A stretch of 32,343 bases of DNA from Henriciella sp. (GTDB lineage: Bacteria > Pseudomonadota > Alphaproteobacteria > Caulobacterales > Hyphomonadaceae). The translations under genes were made by a program, and so were the position numbers. The notes below the pieces were generated by a model, which saw only the letters and a program-made list of their open reading frames with translations, made no database searches and was not told the DNA's origin. Below, piece by piece: positions 1-7,278 of the stretch. The stretch lies in NCBI GenBank assembly GCA_030066975.1, contig JASJAO010000021.1:1-32343 (forward strand), given 5' to 3'. The first letter of the stretch is position 1. Every line of letters starts with the position of its first letter.

Positions 1-68
1 CCAATCAGCACATCCGCCTCGCGAAGCTTCCGGATGATCTCCTCAGTTGTGTAACGTTTACGGGCCAT
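1..68 (-). CDS. IS3-family transposase OrfA, N-terminal 22 residues (cut by window edge)
   Basis: The minus strand reads MARKRYTTEEIIRKLREADV and continues off the left edge. This is the characteristic start of the small helix-turn-helix OrfA protein of IS3-family elements (IS407-like group), which binds the IS ends and is normally fused to the OrfB DDE integrase by programmed frameshifting. A strong ribosome-binding sequence (CAGGAG) sits 7 to 12 bases ahead of the ATG, which supports this start. Only the N-terminus is visible, so whether the element is intact cannot be told. The family assignment rests on the N-terminal motif and the nearby terminal sequence. Confidence 0.75.
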   Translation of the reverse strand, partial: MARKRYTTEEIIRKLREADVLI

Positions 69-119
69 CTTTCTCTCCTGAACAGCATATTTCTATAACC
101 AAAACCTGGCTGCAGTTCA
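1..119 (-). mobile_element. IS3-family insertion sequence, orfA-side end
   Basis: Ahead of the orfA start, the minus strand begins TGAACTGCAGCCAGGTTTTG at position 119. IS3-family elements (IS407 group) typically have TGA-starting terminal inverted repeats with this G-rich then T-rich look, a short distance upstream of orfA. The end is therefore placed at 119. The bases just outside (gggg at 120-124) could belong to a short target duplication, but the other end is not visible. Element identity and exact end are inferred, not verified against a copy. Confidence 0.55.
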
Positions 120-423
120 GGGGGCTAGGTCACCAACGCCAGACACCCACCAACAACAAGGTCTGACGACGCGCAGCAGAGTTCTTGCCTCGGACACGCC
201 GGACTGGGCGAGTTTTACCAGCGGATTGTTTCGCGTTCACGCCGGTGCTGCTGAGCCAAAGACCTCATCTGTAAAAGTGTTCTATCGCGACCACTGGTAC
301 TGGATTGAGGACGCTGACCTTGAATCCAAAACCACGTTCAATCTTGTCCTGTTCCTGCTGGCCTTACAGTCTGCGGCGAGCGATGGCGTATCACCTCTGC
401 TTACGATTGACGCGGGCGGTTGA
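120..423 (+). pseudogene. C-terminal remnant of a conserved hypothetical protein, truncated by the IS
   Basis: The plus-strand frame is open from 82 to the TGA at 421-423. From about 193 it reads like a real protein: SDTPDWASFTSGLFRVHAG, then YRDHWYWIEDADLESKTTF and a leucine-rich end. This resembles the C-terminus of a widespread proteobacterial conserved hypothetical family that ends with a Y-R-x-x-W-(F/Y)-(W/Y)-I-x-D-x-D-L-x-S-K block; the function is not known to me. A 65-codon gene from the TTG at 226 is formally possible. However, the homologous-looking sequence begins before that TTG, and the upstream part runs directly into the IS end, so I read it as a gene whose 5' part was displaced by the insertion. 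Confidence 0.5.
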
Positions 424-452
424 GTTTTCTGCGGCGCTGTCCGGGCAGGATC

Positions 453-1982
453 TCAGTTAGACGCGGCCTCGTAAGTGTTTCGCCAGGCCTCGATGTCAGA
501 TTTGAAACCGCTGATCAGATCCGGATAGCTGTCCGCCACACTGGTCAGTTGGCCCGGATCATTATCAAGATCGTAAAGCGCGGTCTCACCTGTGGTCGGC
601 AGCCAGACAAAATGCCAGCGCAGATCACGGCGATAGTACCCGCCAAGCGGTGCACCCATATGGTCATCGGTAAAGTCGTCGGGCTCACCGAGGAAGTTGG
701 TGCCTGCACGGTGCTGGGTCATCTTGCCGATGAAATAGTCGCGGGGCTCTGCCAGTTCGCCAGAGTCGATCGCCGCACGCAGAGAGTAGCCGGGCAGGCC
801 ATTCGGCGTCTCAACCCCGGCATAGTCCAATATGGTCGGCATGATATCGAGGGCACTCGCGAGCGTTGTCGTATCCCGCATGGCCACGATCTCACCGCGC
901 CAATAGAAGATGATGGGTGTGCGAAACCCGGTCTCGAAGAAGGAGCCTTTGCCGCGCGGCCCGCCATTGGCGAAGGTCACATGATCGTCAACATATTCGA
1001 CATCTGCGGGCTGCTCCCAGCCGTTGTCGTTGACATAGACAATCAGTGTGTTGTCCATCAGGCGCTCTTCACGCAGCGTATCAAGAATCTCCCCGACACC
1101 CCAGTCAAACCAGGCAATATTGGCATAATAGAGCTTGGCAGATTCCGACAGATCCTCCCGGTCTTCGAAATACTTGTAAAACGAGTCAGGCGCGTTCAGC
1201 GGCGTATGGGGCAGGGCTGGGCCATACCAGACAAAGAACGGCTCATCGGCCTTGTCGCGAATGAACGTGTCGACCGGTTCCATAGTTTCGCGGCCAATGC
1301 GCTGGCCCTGGCCACCCATAAAGGTGAAGAACCAGCGATCGCCAAGCTCTGCGGCGTCCTGCCAGTCCCAGCTTTCGGTCATGCCGTCGGTGAAGCCGCC
1401 ATGTCGATAGGATTGTTCCCACCACTTTCCGCTCTGGTGAGAGGCATATCCTGCTTCACCCAGAACGCGCGGCAGGGTTTTGAACTGTTCGATCGCCGAG
1501 GTCTGCAACTGTTGACGAAGGATGTTGCGCTCCTGATCGGTATCGACCTCTGGCGGGATCGGCCCGGCGTCCATCGCCGCCTCCGCAATCGCATCGGCGC
1601 GTGCTTCATACTGTACCGGATAAAGACCCGTGATCAGGGTCTGCAGCGTGGGCCGGCAGAAGTTTGACGTTGCATGCCCGACTTCAAACACCGCGCCACC
1701 ATTGCCGAGTATGTCCATATTCGGCGTGATCACATTCTCATCGCCCAGAAAGCCCAGATAAGGCCAACCGAGATCATCCGCGATGATCAGAACGACATTT
1801 GGCGGGCCGTCCGGACGGCGCGGGGTCACAGTCCGGTCAATCTCCCCCGCATAAGTCTCATCGAATACGCCGCCAAAGTCGAAGGCGTCTTGCGCCGGGG
1901 GGCTGTCGCCCTGGGTTGTGCAGGAAACAGCGAGGCAAAGAGAGGCTGACAGGGCGAGGGCGCGATACATCATGTCATTCAT
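453..1982 (-). CDS. Lipoprotein arylsulfatase-family hydrolase with atypical formylglycine motif
   Basis: A 509-residue S1-type sulfatase (alkaline-phosphatase superfamily), expected to remove sulfate esters from a carbohydrate outside the cytoplasm. The N-terminus is a signal peptide ending in a plausible lipobox (AVSC, Cys21). Visible active-site elements are the metal-binding pair D69-D70 (IIADD), GKWW with a following RHGG, PHTP, VNDNG and GKGSFFETG. The maturation motif is C109-R-P-T-L-Q-T-L-I-T-G. Canonical sulfatases have C-x-P-x-R, and here the Arg is Leu113, so conversion to formylglycine is uncertain. The gene is last in the ABC operon; its ATG overlaps the ATPase stop as ATGA, which fixes the start and implies coupled translation. 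The placement suggests that the transported oligosaccharide, or its precursor, carries sulfate. The substrate cannot be read from sequence. Confidence 0.85.
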   Translation of the reverse strand: MNDMMYRALALSASLCLAVSCTTQGDSPPAQDAFDFGGVFDETYAGEIDRTVTPRRPDGPPNVVLIIADDLGWPYLGFLGDENVITPNMDILGNGGAVFEVGHATSNFCRPTLQTLITGLYPVQYEARADAIAEAAMDAGPIPPEVDTDQERNILRQQLQTSAIEQFKTLPRVLGEAGYASHQSGKWWEQSYRHGGFTDGMTESWDWQDAAELGDRWFFTFMGGQGQRIGRETMEPVDTFIRDKADEPFFVWYGPALPHTPLNAPDSFYKYFEDREDLSESAKLYYANIAWFDWGVGEILDTLREERLMDNTLIVYVNDNGWEQPADVEYVDDHVTFANGGPRGKGSFFETGFRTPIIFYWRGEIVAMRDTTTLASALDIMPTILDYAGVETPNGLPGYSLRAAIDSGELAEPRDYFIGKMTQHRAGTNFLGEPDDFTDDHMGAPLGGYYRRDLRWHFVWLPTTGETALYDLDNDPGQLTSVADSYPDLISGFKSDIEAWRNTYEAASN

Positions 1983-3046
1983 CCTTCAAAGAACATCGCT
2001 GACGGGACGGCGAGGTCAATCTCAACATGTCCATCGGCGACGACGTCGTGATAGTTGCGCTGCTCAGCACCTGAGCGGTGATAGAGAATCCGAACCGCAT
2101 GTCCGAATACATCCAGATTGAAGACGGCCTCACCGCCCAAATTCTCGACAATGTCGATCTTCGCGGGAATGCCTGATCCTTTGGCGATCTGAGCATATTC
2201 CGGACGGACACCATACTGTCCGGGTCCGGAGACATGTTTCAGATGATCTGGAAGGTCGAAGCTGAGATCCCCAGCGGTGAACCGCCCATCCTTCGCGACG
2301 CCTTCAATCAGATTTGTCGCCGGGGTGCCCAGGAAAGAAGCCACAAATGCATTGGCCGGATGATGGTAGGCGTCATTCGGCGTCGCATGTTGCTGCAGTT
2401 TCCCGTCTGACATGATCGCCACCCGGTCGGCGAGTGTCATTGCTTCGACCTGGTCATGGGTAACATAGACGGTGGTCGTGCCGTGCTGTTCGTGCAGGCG
2501 CCGTAAGTCCCGGCGCATCCGGTTGCGCAGCTTGGCGTCCAGGTTTGAGAGCGGTTCGTCCATCAGCAGCACTTTCGGCCGTCGCACCAGAGCCCGCCCG
2601 ATCGCGACCCGCTGGCGCTGCCCGCCAGATAGCTCCCGCGGCTTCTTTTCGAGTTCCTTTTCCAGCGTCAGCAGCTCGGCAATCTCGCTAACCCGGCGCG
2701 CAATCTCAGCCGCCTCCACCCGGTCGGCCTTCGGCGCCATTCGCAAGCCGAAGGACAGGTTCTCCGACACCGTCATGTGCGGATACAGCGCATAGGACTG
2801 AAACACCATGCCGAGGCCCCGAGCTGCTGCGGGTAGATCGTTGACGCGCACCCCATCAATCTGGATTTCGCCGTCACTGAGGTCCTCCAACCCGGCCAGA
2901 AGGCGTAAAGTCGTTGACTTGCCGCACCCCGATGGCCCGAGTAGGACAAGAAACTCTCCGTCCGCGATATCGAGATTCAGGCGATCGACGCCCACATACC
3001 CGTCATCGAATTCTTTGTGCGCATTGATAAATCGAACGTCTACCAT
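1979..3046 (-). CDS. Sugar ABC transporter ATP-binding protein, MalK/UgpC/MsmX type
   Basis: A 355-residue ATPase that energises import through the two adjacent permeases. Motifs in order: Walker A GPSGCGKST (37-45), Q-loop (VFQSYALYPHMT, about 81-92), signature LSGGQ (139-143), Walker B LLMDEP (160-165), D-loop SNLD and switch His197 (VTHDQ). A C-terminal TOBE/regulatory domain of about 120 residues is typical of carbohydrate importers (CUT1). The frame extends upstream to 3160, but the ATG at 3046 shares its A with the TGA of the upstream permease (TGATG) and gives the usual MalK length and N-terminus, so I use it. Neighbours (amylase, alpha-glucosidase) point to malto-oligosaccharides or related glucans. 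MsmX-type ATPases can serve several importers. Confidence 0.93.
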   Translation of the reverse strand: MVDVRFINAHKEFDDGYVGVDRLNLDIADGEFLVLLGPSGCGKSTTLRLLAGLEDLSDGEIQIDGVRVNDLPAAARGLGMVFQSYALYPHMTVSENLSFGLRMAPKADRVEAAEIARRVSEIAELLTLEKELEKKPRELSGGQRQRVAIGRALVRRPKVLLMDEPLSNLDAKLRNRMRRDLRRLHEQHGTTTVYVTHDQVEAMTLADRVAIMSDGKLQQHATPNDAYHHPANAFVASFLGTPATNLIEGVAKDGRFTAGDLSFDLPDHLKHVSGPGQYGVRPEYAQIAKGSGIPAKIDIVENLGGEAVFNLDVFGHAVRILYHRSGAEQRNYHDVVADGHVEIDLAVPSAMFFEG

Positions 3047-4296
3047 CAGCCTTTGACCGCCCCTGAGCTCAGGCCCTGAATGAGGGACCGTTGAAATAGA
3101 ATAAACAGAATGACGACCGGTATACTGACGAGCAGGCTCGCAGCCGCGAAATCGCCCCATCGCTGACCATCCGTCGGGATGAGAGAGGCGAGACCGACCG
3201 GCAAGGTGAACTGGTCATTCGACGTGTTGAACACCAGAGCCAGCAGGAACTCATTCCAGGCCGTCAGGAAGGAGAAAATACCTGTGACCGCAACAGCCGG
3301 GATCGACAGCGGCAGAATAATCCGCAGGAAAATCTGCGCCGTCGAACACCCGTCGAGCTTTGCGGCCTCTTCCAACTCTCGCGGGACGGCGTCGAAAAAC
3401 CCTTTCAGCATCCAGATGCAGAGTGGAAGCGCGGTGACAGAATAGGCGACGATCAGCCCAATCGACGTATTCAACAGGCCAAGCGTTTTCATCACCAGGA
3501 AATAGGGCACGAGGATGATCGCGCCGGGAAACATCTGCACAACAATAAAGGCGAACATGGCTGAGCGTCGGCCGAAAAAATCAAACCGGCTGAACGCATA
3601 GGCCGATGGGACCGCGAGACAGAGGCCAAAAAATGTCGTGCCAACCGCGACAATGACAGAGTTCCGCGTCCAAACCCAGAAACTGCTGCCGCCCAGCATC
3701 GTTTGGTAATGCTCCAGCGAGAAAGCATCGCCAATACCGCCCCCGAGCAGGTTGCCGGGTGAAATTGAAACATCGGCGATCCAGATCACCGGCAACAGGA
3801 CCAGAACACAGCTATGGATCAGTAGGACGTGGGAGCCAAAGCGCTGGAACCAGGGATAGAGCCGCCGGTTTCGCGCAAGCCCCTCAGCCAGGTCATCGGT
3901 GCTGAGCGGTTGTCGGGTCCAGGTGGAGGTGTACGGGCTGAATAAAGCCGCCAGCACCATCAGGATCGGGATCCAACTCCAGGCCCGCGCCCACACTGCG
4001 TAACCAGATACATCTCCGGCCAGCGTCAGACGCGCCACAATTATGATCGACAATAGAACGATGAGCCGAACAATCTGTAGCCGCGGACTACCGGACAGCG
4101 CTTGGGGAGCGAGCCAGCGCAGCAGCGCGAAGATGGCCGCCAGCGCGATGGTCAGACCCGCAAGATCGATCCGGTCGCGAATGAGTTCCAAGGCGGCCAG
4201 CACAACATGCATAGCGACCGCTGCATTCAGCACGCTTCGCAAGCTGAGAATCTCGAACGGGACATACCATTTGTGCGACGCGGTCTGCAGGCTCAT
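3046..4296 (-). CDS. MalG-like sugar ABC permease with an N-terminal membrane extension
   Basis: A 416-residue inner-membrane permease. Residues from about 155 onward are a standard CUT1 MalG-type subunit: a first segment (VLLIHSCVLVLLPVIWI), a periplasmic stretch with SLEHYQTML, RNSVIVAVGTT, then the cytoplasmic EAA loop E310-AAKLDGCSTAQIFLRI-LP that docks to the ATPase, and a basic C-terminus. About 150 residues precede this core and include roughly four hydrophobic segments (about 22-37, 46-62, 75-92 and 105-119), absent from ordinary MalG proteins of about 280-300 residues. The start is set by the 4-base ATGA overlap with malF. Role and family are secure; the function of the extension is unknown. 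Confidence 0.92.
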   Translation of the reverse strand: MSLQTASHKWYVPFEILSLRSVLNAAVAMHVVLAALELIRDRIDLAGLTIALAAIFALLRWLAPQALSGSPRLQIVRLIVLLSIIIVARLTLAGDVSGYAVWARAWSWIPILMVLAALFSPYTSTWTRQPLSTDDLAEGLARNRRLYPWFQRFGSHVLLIHSCVLVLLPVIWIADVSISPGNLLGGGIGDAFSLEHYQTMLGGSSFWVWTRNSVIVAVGTTFFGLCLAVPSAYAFSRFDFFGRRSAMFAFIVVQMFPGAIILVPYFLVMKTLGLLNTSIGLIVAYSVTALPLCIWMLKGFFDAVPRELEEAAKLDGCSTAQIFLRIILPLSIPAVAVTGIFSFLTAWNEFLLALVFNTSNDQFTLPVGLASLIPTDGQRWGDFAAASLLVSIPVVILFILFQRSLIQGLSSGAVKG

Positions 4297-5753
4297 GTTA
4301 CGGCCTCCGTCGCGCGGGTCTGGCGAACGTAGAAGATCGAGAAGCTGACAAGCAGCAGGAAAACGATCACTGACCAGGCCGCGGCAAGGCCGTAGTCCCC
4401 ATACTCAAAAGCCACATCGTAAATGTAAGTCACCATAATATCGGTGGCGCCCGGCTGACCGAAGCCGAGATAAGGTCCGCCGCGGGTGAGAAGGTAAATC
4501 GTGTTGAACATATTGAAGGTCCAAATGAAGCTGAGCAGGCTCAGCGGCACGAGGGTGGTCTTGAGGTTCGGAAACGTGATGTGCCGGAATTGGTTCCAGC
4601 GGCTGACACCATCAAGATCAGCGGCTTCGAACATGTCGGTAGAAATCGCCTTCATCGCACCGGATAGGCTCATCATCATGAACGGGACCCCCAGCCAGGC
4701 ATTGACCAAGGTCACCGAAATCCGCGCCGATGTGGCTTCGCCGAGGAAGTTCGCTTCCGCCCCGAGAAACTGGTTCACCAATCCTTCCGGCTGCAGCATG
4801 CCCTGCCAGGCCAGAACGGAGATATAGGCTGGAACCGCCCAGGGCAGAAGCAGGATCGTTCGATAGACATTGCGCCCAAACAGCGTCTCGCGGTTCAGCA
4901 CCAGGGCGAGCAGCAAACCCAGTGTCACATGCAGGAACACGTTCACCACCGTCCAGATCAGCGTGAACAGACCGACCTGCACCAGCCCCGAACTCATCAA
5001 GACCGTGCCGAAATTCTCCAGCCCAATAAAGCTCGATTGCCCCAGATGCGTCTGGTTGGCGTCGGTGAAGGACAGCCAAATGCCGTAAGTGATCGGATAG
5101 AAAGTCAGCAGCACCAGCGCGACAATCGCCGGACCGACATAGAGATACGCATTCCGCGATTTCAGATTGCCGCGTCGAATGTCCCACCAGCGCAAGGCCG
5201 ACAGCAACAGCACCAATGAGATGAGGATAGACCCCAACAGGTACAGGATCGGTCTTGTGTCTGGCGGTGTCAGACGAAGATCCGAAACGTCGGTTCGAAG
5301 GCGAATCTCAGATGATTGGGCGCGCAGTGTTCCGGTCTCGTCGACAATCGCAGCCTGGACAGCGACGTCTGTGCCGGGTCGCAGCCCCGTCAACGCACAG
5401 CGCAGGCTCTGCGTGCCTGCCCCGATCACACTTTGCTGATCAGTGTCGACATGCACAGGCGCGCCGTCACTGAAACAGGCCTGTAGCGCGGCCTCAGCTG
5501 GCAGTCGGGTCAGCCCGAAGACATCCTTAACGGGAATGCGCGTGTGCACGCCATGCTGATCCGTGCGGATCTCAACCGACCAGCCCTCCTGCAGACCCGA
5601 AAGCGACAATTCCAGACCGGTGCGTCGATAGTCAGTCAGGTCTTCCGCGCTGCTTGCCTCCACCGATTGAGCATAAGCGGCACCGCCGCTCAGCACCGCC
5701 AGAAGCGACACGATCAGAATGAAGCTGCGAAGAGAGATCCAAAACCGGCTCAT
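4293..5753 (-). CDS. MalF-like sugar ABC permease with signal peptide and N-terminal periplasmic domain
   Basis: A 486-residue inner-membrane permease pairing with the MalG-like subunit. The N-terminus is a cleavable-looking signal sequence (residues 1-29, ending GAAYAQ). It is followed by about 135 soluble residues with beta-rich character and two Cys (93 and 119) that could form a disulfide. A hydrophobic segment at about 168-188 comes next, then the six-helix CUT1 core starting near YVGPAIVALVLLTFYP. The EAA loop is at 376-395 (EAADLDGVSRWNQFRHITFP). E. coli MalF instead carries its periplasmic domain as an internal loop. The start overlaps the binding-protein stop by ATGA. The N-terminal domain may assist docking of the binding protein (inference). 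Confidence 0.92.
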   Translation of the reverse strand: MSRFWISLRSFILIVSLLAVLSGGAAYAQSVEASSAEDLTDYRRTGLELSLSGLQEGWSVEIRTDQHGVHTRIPVKDVFGLTRLPAEAALQACFSDGAPVHVDTDQQSVIGAGTQSLRCALTGLRPGTDVAVQAAIVDETGTLRAQSSEIRLRTDVSDLRLTPPDTRPILYLLGSILISLVLLLSALRWWDIRRGNLKSRNAYLYVGPAIVALVLLTFYPITYGIWLSFTDANQTHLGQSSFIGLENFGTVLMSSGLVQVGLFTLIWTVVNVFLHVTLGLLLALVLNRETLFGRNVYRTILLLPWAVPAYISVLAWQGMLQPEGLVNQFLGAEANFLGEATSARISVTLVNAWLGVPFMMMSLSGAMKAISTDMFEAADLDGVSRWNQFRHITFPNLKTTLVPLSLLSFIWTFNMFNTIYLLTRGGPYLGFGQPGATDIMVTYIYDVAFEYGDYGLAAAWSVIVFLLLVSFSIFYVRQTRATEAVT

Positions 5754-7012
5754 CTTTCAAACACCGCCCTCATCTCCGTCTCGGCACCGCTGAGCGCGGT
5801 CTCCGGATCAGCCTTGCCGCTGGACAACAACTCAATCGCTGTATCCATGACCAGAAAGATCTGTTGCGTTCCGCGCCGCATCGGCAATGCAAACGTATGG
5901 TTCGCCTGTGCCATGAACCCGGCGATCAGGGGATTCTCGTGGCTTTCAGCATCCTCGATCACAGAGATGTCGGTTGGCAGCGTCAGGGTCCGGTTCAGCG
6001 CATCGCGTTGAGTGTCCGCGCCGGTCAACCAGAGCGCAAGGTCGACACTGGCCGGTTTGTTGGTGCTTTGCGAGGACACGCTCCAGCCAATCAGAGTATT
6101 AAGCGGACGCATACGCAGTCCCGTGTCCGGATGCACCGGCAAAAGGGCCTGGCGAACATTGATCCCGGCTTGCCGGTAGTCTTCCAGATTCCAAACCCCT
6201 TCAATGATCATGGCGGCCTGGCCGCGAGAGAACTTGGATTTCGAGGCGTCGATTTGATTGGCGCTGGAGACCAGGCCCAGATCGAACTCAAGCGCGTAGC
6301 TCAGCGAAAGCGCGTCTGCAAAGCCTGTGGCCGAAAAACGTGGGTCGCCCTGCGCGTCAAACAGGTCACCGCCATACGCGGTCAGAAACGGCATCACCCA
6401 AAGCGACCAACGCAGCGGTATGGACAGTCCATCGACGCCGGTCTCCTCAAACGCGCTCGCAGCCGCCAAGAGATCATCGATCGTCCAGTCATCACGCGGC
6501 GGTGACACCTGATGGGCTGCGAACAGATCCGGATTGTATAACAAGGACATCGTCCCCTGACTGGCCGGCAGGGCGAGCAGGGCATTGTCCATCCGCATCC
6601 CTTCAATGGTCAGTGGCTGAAACCGACGGAGCTGTTGCGGGGTGAGGTGGGGGCGGAGGTCTTCGACGAGTGGGACCCCACTCACTGTAACCACACCGAT
6701 TTGGGTCAAATGCGAATCTGCAACGCGGATGAGGTCCGGTGCTTCGCCGCCCTGTGACGCGGTGATGAATTGCATCACGGTCTGACTGAACGGCACGCGA
6801 ACCACTTCGACCGACATGTCGGGATTCTGGCGGCGAAAGGCCTCAATCGACGTCTCGAAGACCTCTTCTTCCAAACTGTCCGCTGAATAAGTGTGCCAGA
6901 CCTCTAGAGTGTTGGTCGCATCATCTGTTGAGACAGGCTTCTCTGACGGCGCACAACCGGTTAAGGCCCATGTCAGTATACACCACAGAATGAGGACTGC
7001 GACTGTCCGCAT
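5750..7012 (-). CDS. Sugar ABC transporter substrate-binding lipoprotein, MalE-like
   Basis: A 420-residue extracytoplasmic solute-binding protein, first gene of the import operon. Residues 1-20 are a lipoprotein signal (hydrophobic core, then LTGC with Cys20). The body has family-1 binding-protein hallmarks: LEVWHTYSADSLEEEVFETSIEAFRRQNPDMSVEVVRVPF, SLLYNPDLF, and a late AMIIEGVWNLEDY-type segment. I chose the ATG at 7012 rather than 7042: it follows a GGGAGG ribosome site and begins the signal peptide directly. A promoter-like pair lies upstream at 7085-7113. The ligand is probably malto-oligosaccharide or a modified glucan oligosaccharide, by association with the divergent alpha-glucosidase. 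It is anchored on the periplasmic side of the inner membrane if the lipoprotein reading is right. Confidence 0.92.
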   Translation of the reverse strand: MRTVAVLILWCILTWALTGCAPSEKPVSTDDATNTLEVWHTYSADSLEEEVFETSIEAFRRQNPDMSVEVVRVPFSQTVMQFITASQGGEAPDLIRVADSHLTQIGVVTVSGVPLVEDLRPHLTPQQLRRFQPLTIEGMRMDNALLALPASQGTMSLLYNPDLFAAHQVSPPRDDWTIDDLLAAASAFEETGVDGLSIPLRWSLWVMPFLTAYGGDLFDAQGDPRFSATGFADALSLSYALEFDLGLVSSANQIDASKSKFSRGQAAMIIEGVWNLEDYRQAGINVRQALLPVHPDTGLRMRPLNTLIGWSVSSQSTNKPASVDLALWLTGADTQRDALNRTLTLPTDISVIEDAESHENPLIAGFMAQANHTFALPMRRGTQQIFLVMDTAIELLSSGKADPETALSGAETEMRAVFER

Positions 7013-7084
7013 CTTTAGAACAACCTCCCTCGCGCGGGCCACTCTTCTCGGTCAACCTCGGGCGCGCCAAAACCAGCGTACTGA

Positions 7085-7113
7085 ACTAAACGCTACGTCA
7101 ATTCAAACGTCAA
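7085..7113 (-). promoter_or_regulatory. Candidate sigma-70 promoter of the ABC import operon
   Basis: On the minus strand, TTGACG (7113-7108) and TTTAGT (7090-7085) are separated by 17 bases. A second TTGACG is repeated 13 bases downstream of the first. Transcription would begin near 7078, giving a leader of about 65 bases before the binding-protein ATG. This is prediction by eye; the minus-10 is weak (4 of 6 matches). Confidence 0.35.
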
Positions 7114-7207
7114 AGCGAAATAGACTTTCAAACAACAAGCAGTGGATAGCGCACATGTTCAAAGCCCAGTGAATTTGGGTGTCCCGAGCATTCTAAAGTC
7201 AATTCTA

Positions 7208-7218
7208 CGACAGTTTTT
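7208..7218 (+). promoter_or_regulatory. Shared regulatory motif copy A, upstream of alpha-glucosidase
   Basis: CGACAGTTTTT, one of three near-identical 11-mers in this window (the others are at 12657-12667 minus and 13708-13718 plus). It lies in the 266-base divergent region between the binding-protein and alpha-glucosidase starts, 60 bases ahead of the alpha-glucosidase ATG and pointing towards it. A binding site for the linked AraC-family activator is the natural guess, but no footprint-like symmetry identifies the factor. Confidence 0.4.
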
Positions 7219-7278
7219 CGCCTGTCCGAACCTGGCTTGCAACACGACATACGACGCGATTCAAGAAATAGGTCAGGC

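Noticed and set aside
420-1667. Long plus-strand open frame (415 codons) opposite the sulfatase
   Set aside because: It has no recognisable protein features and is antisense to a clear sulfatase in high-GC DNA, where long shadow frames are common.
7163-7180. CCCA/TGGG small inverted repeat in the divergent sugar promoter region
   Set aside because: Only four paired bases, and not repeated at the other promoters of the locus.
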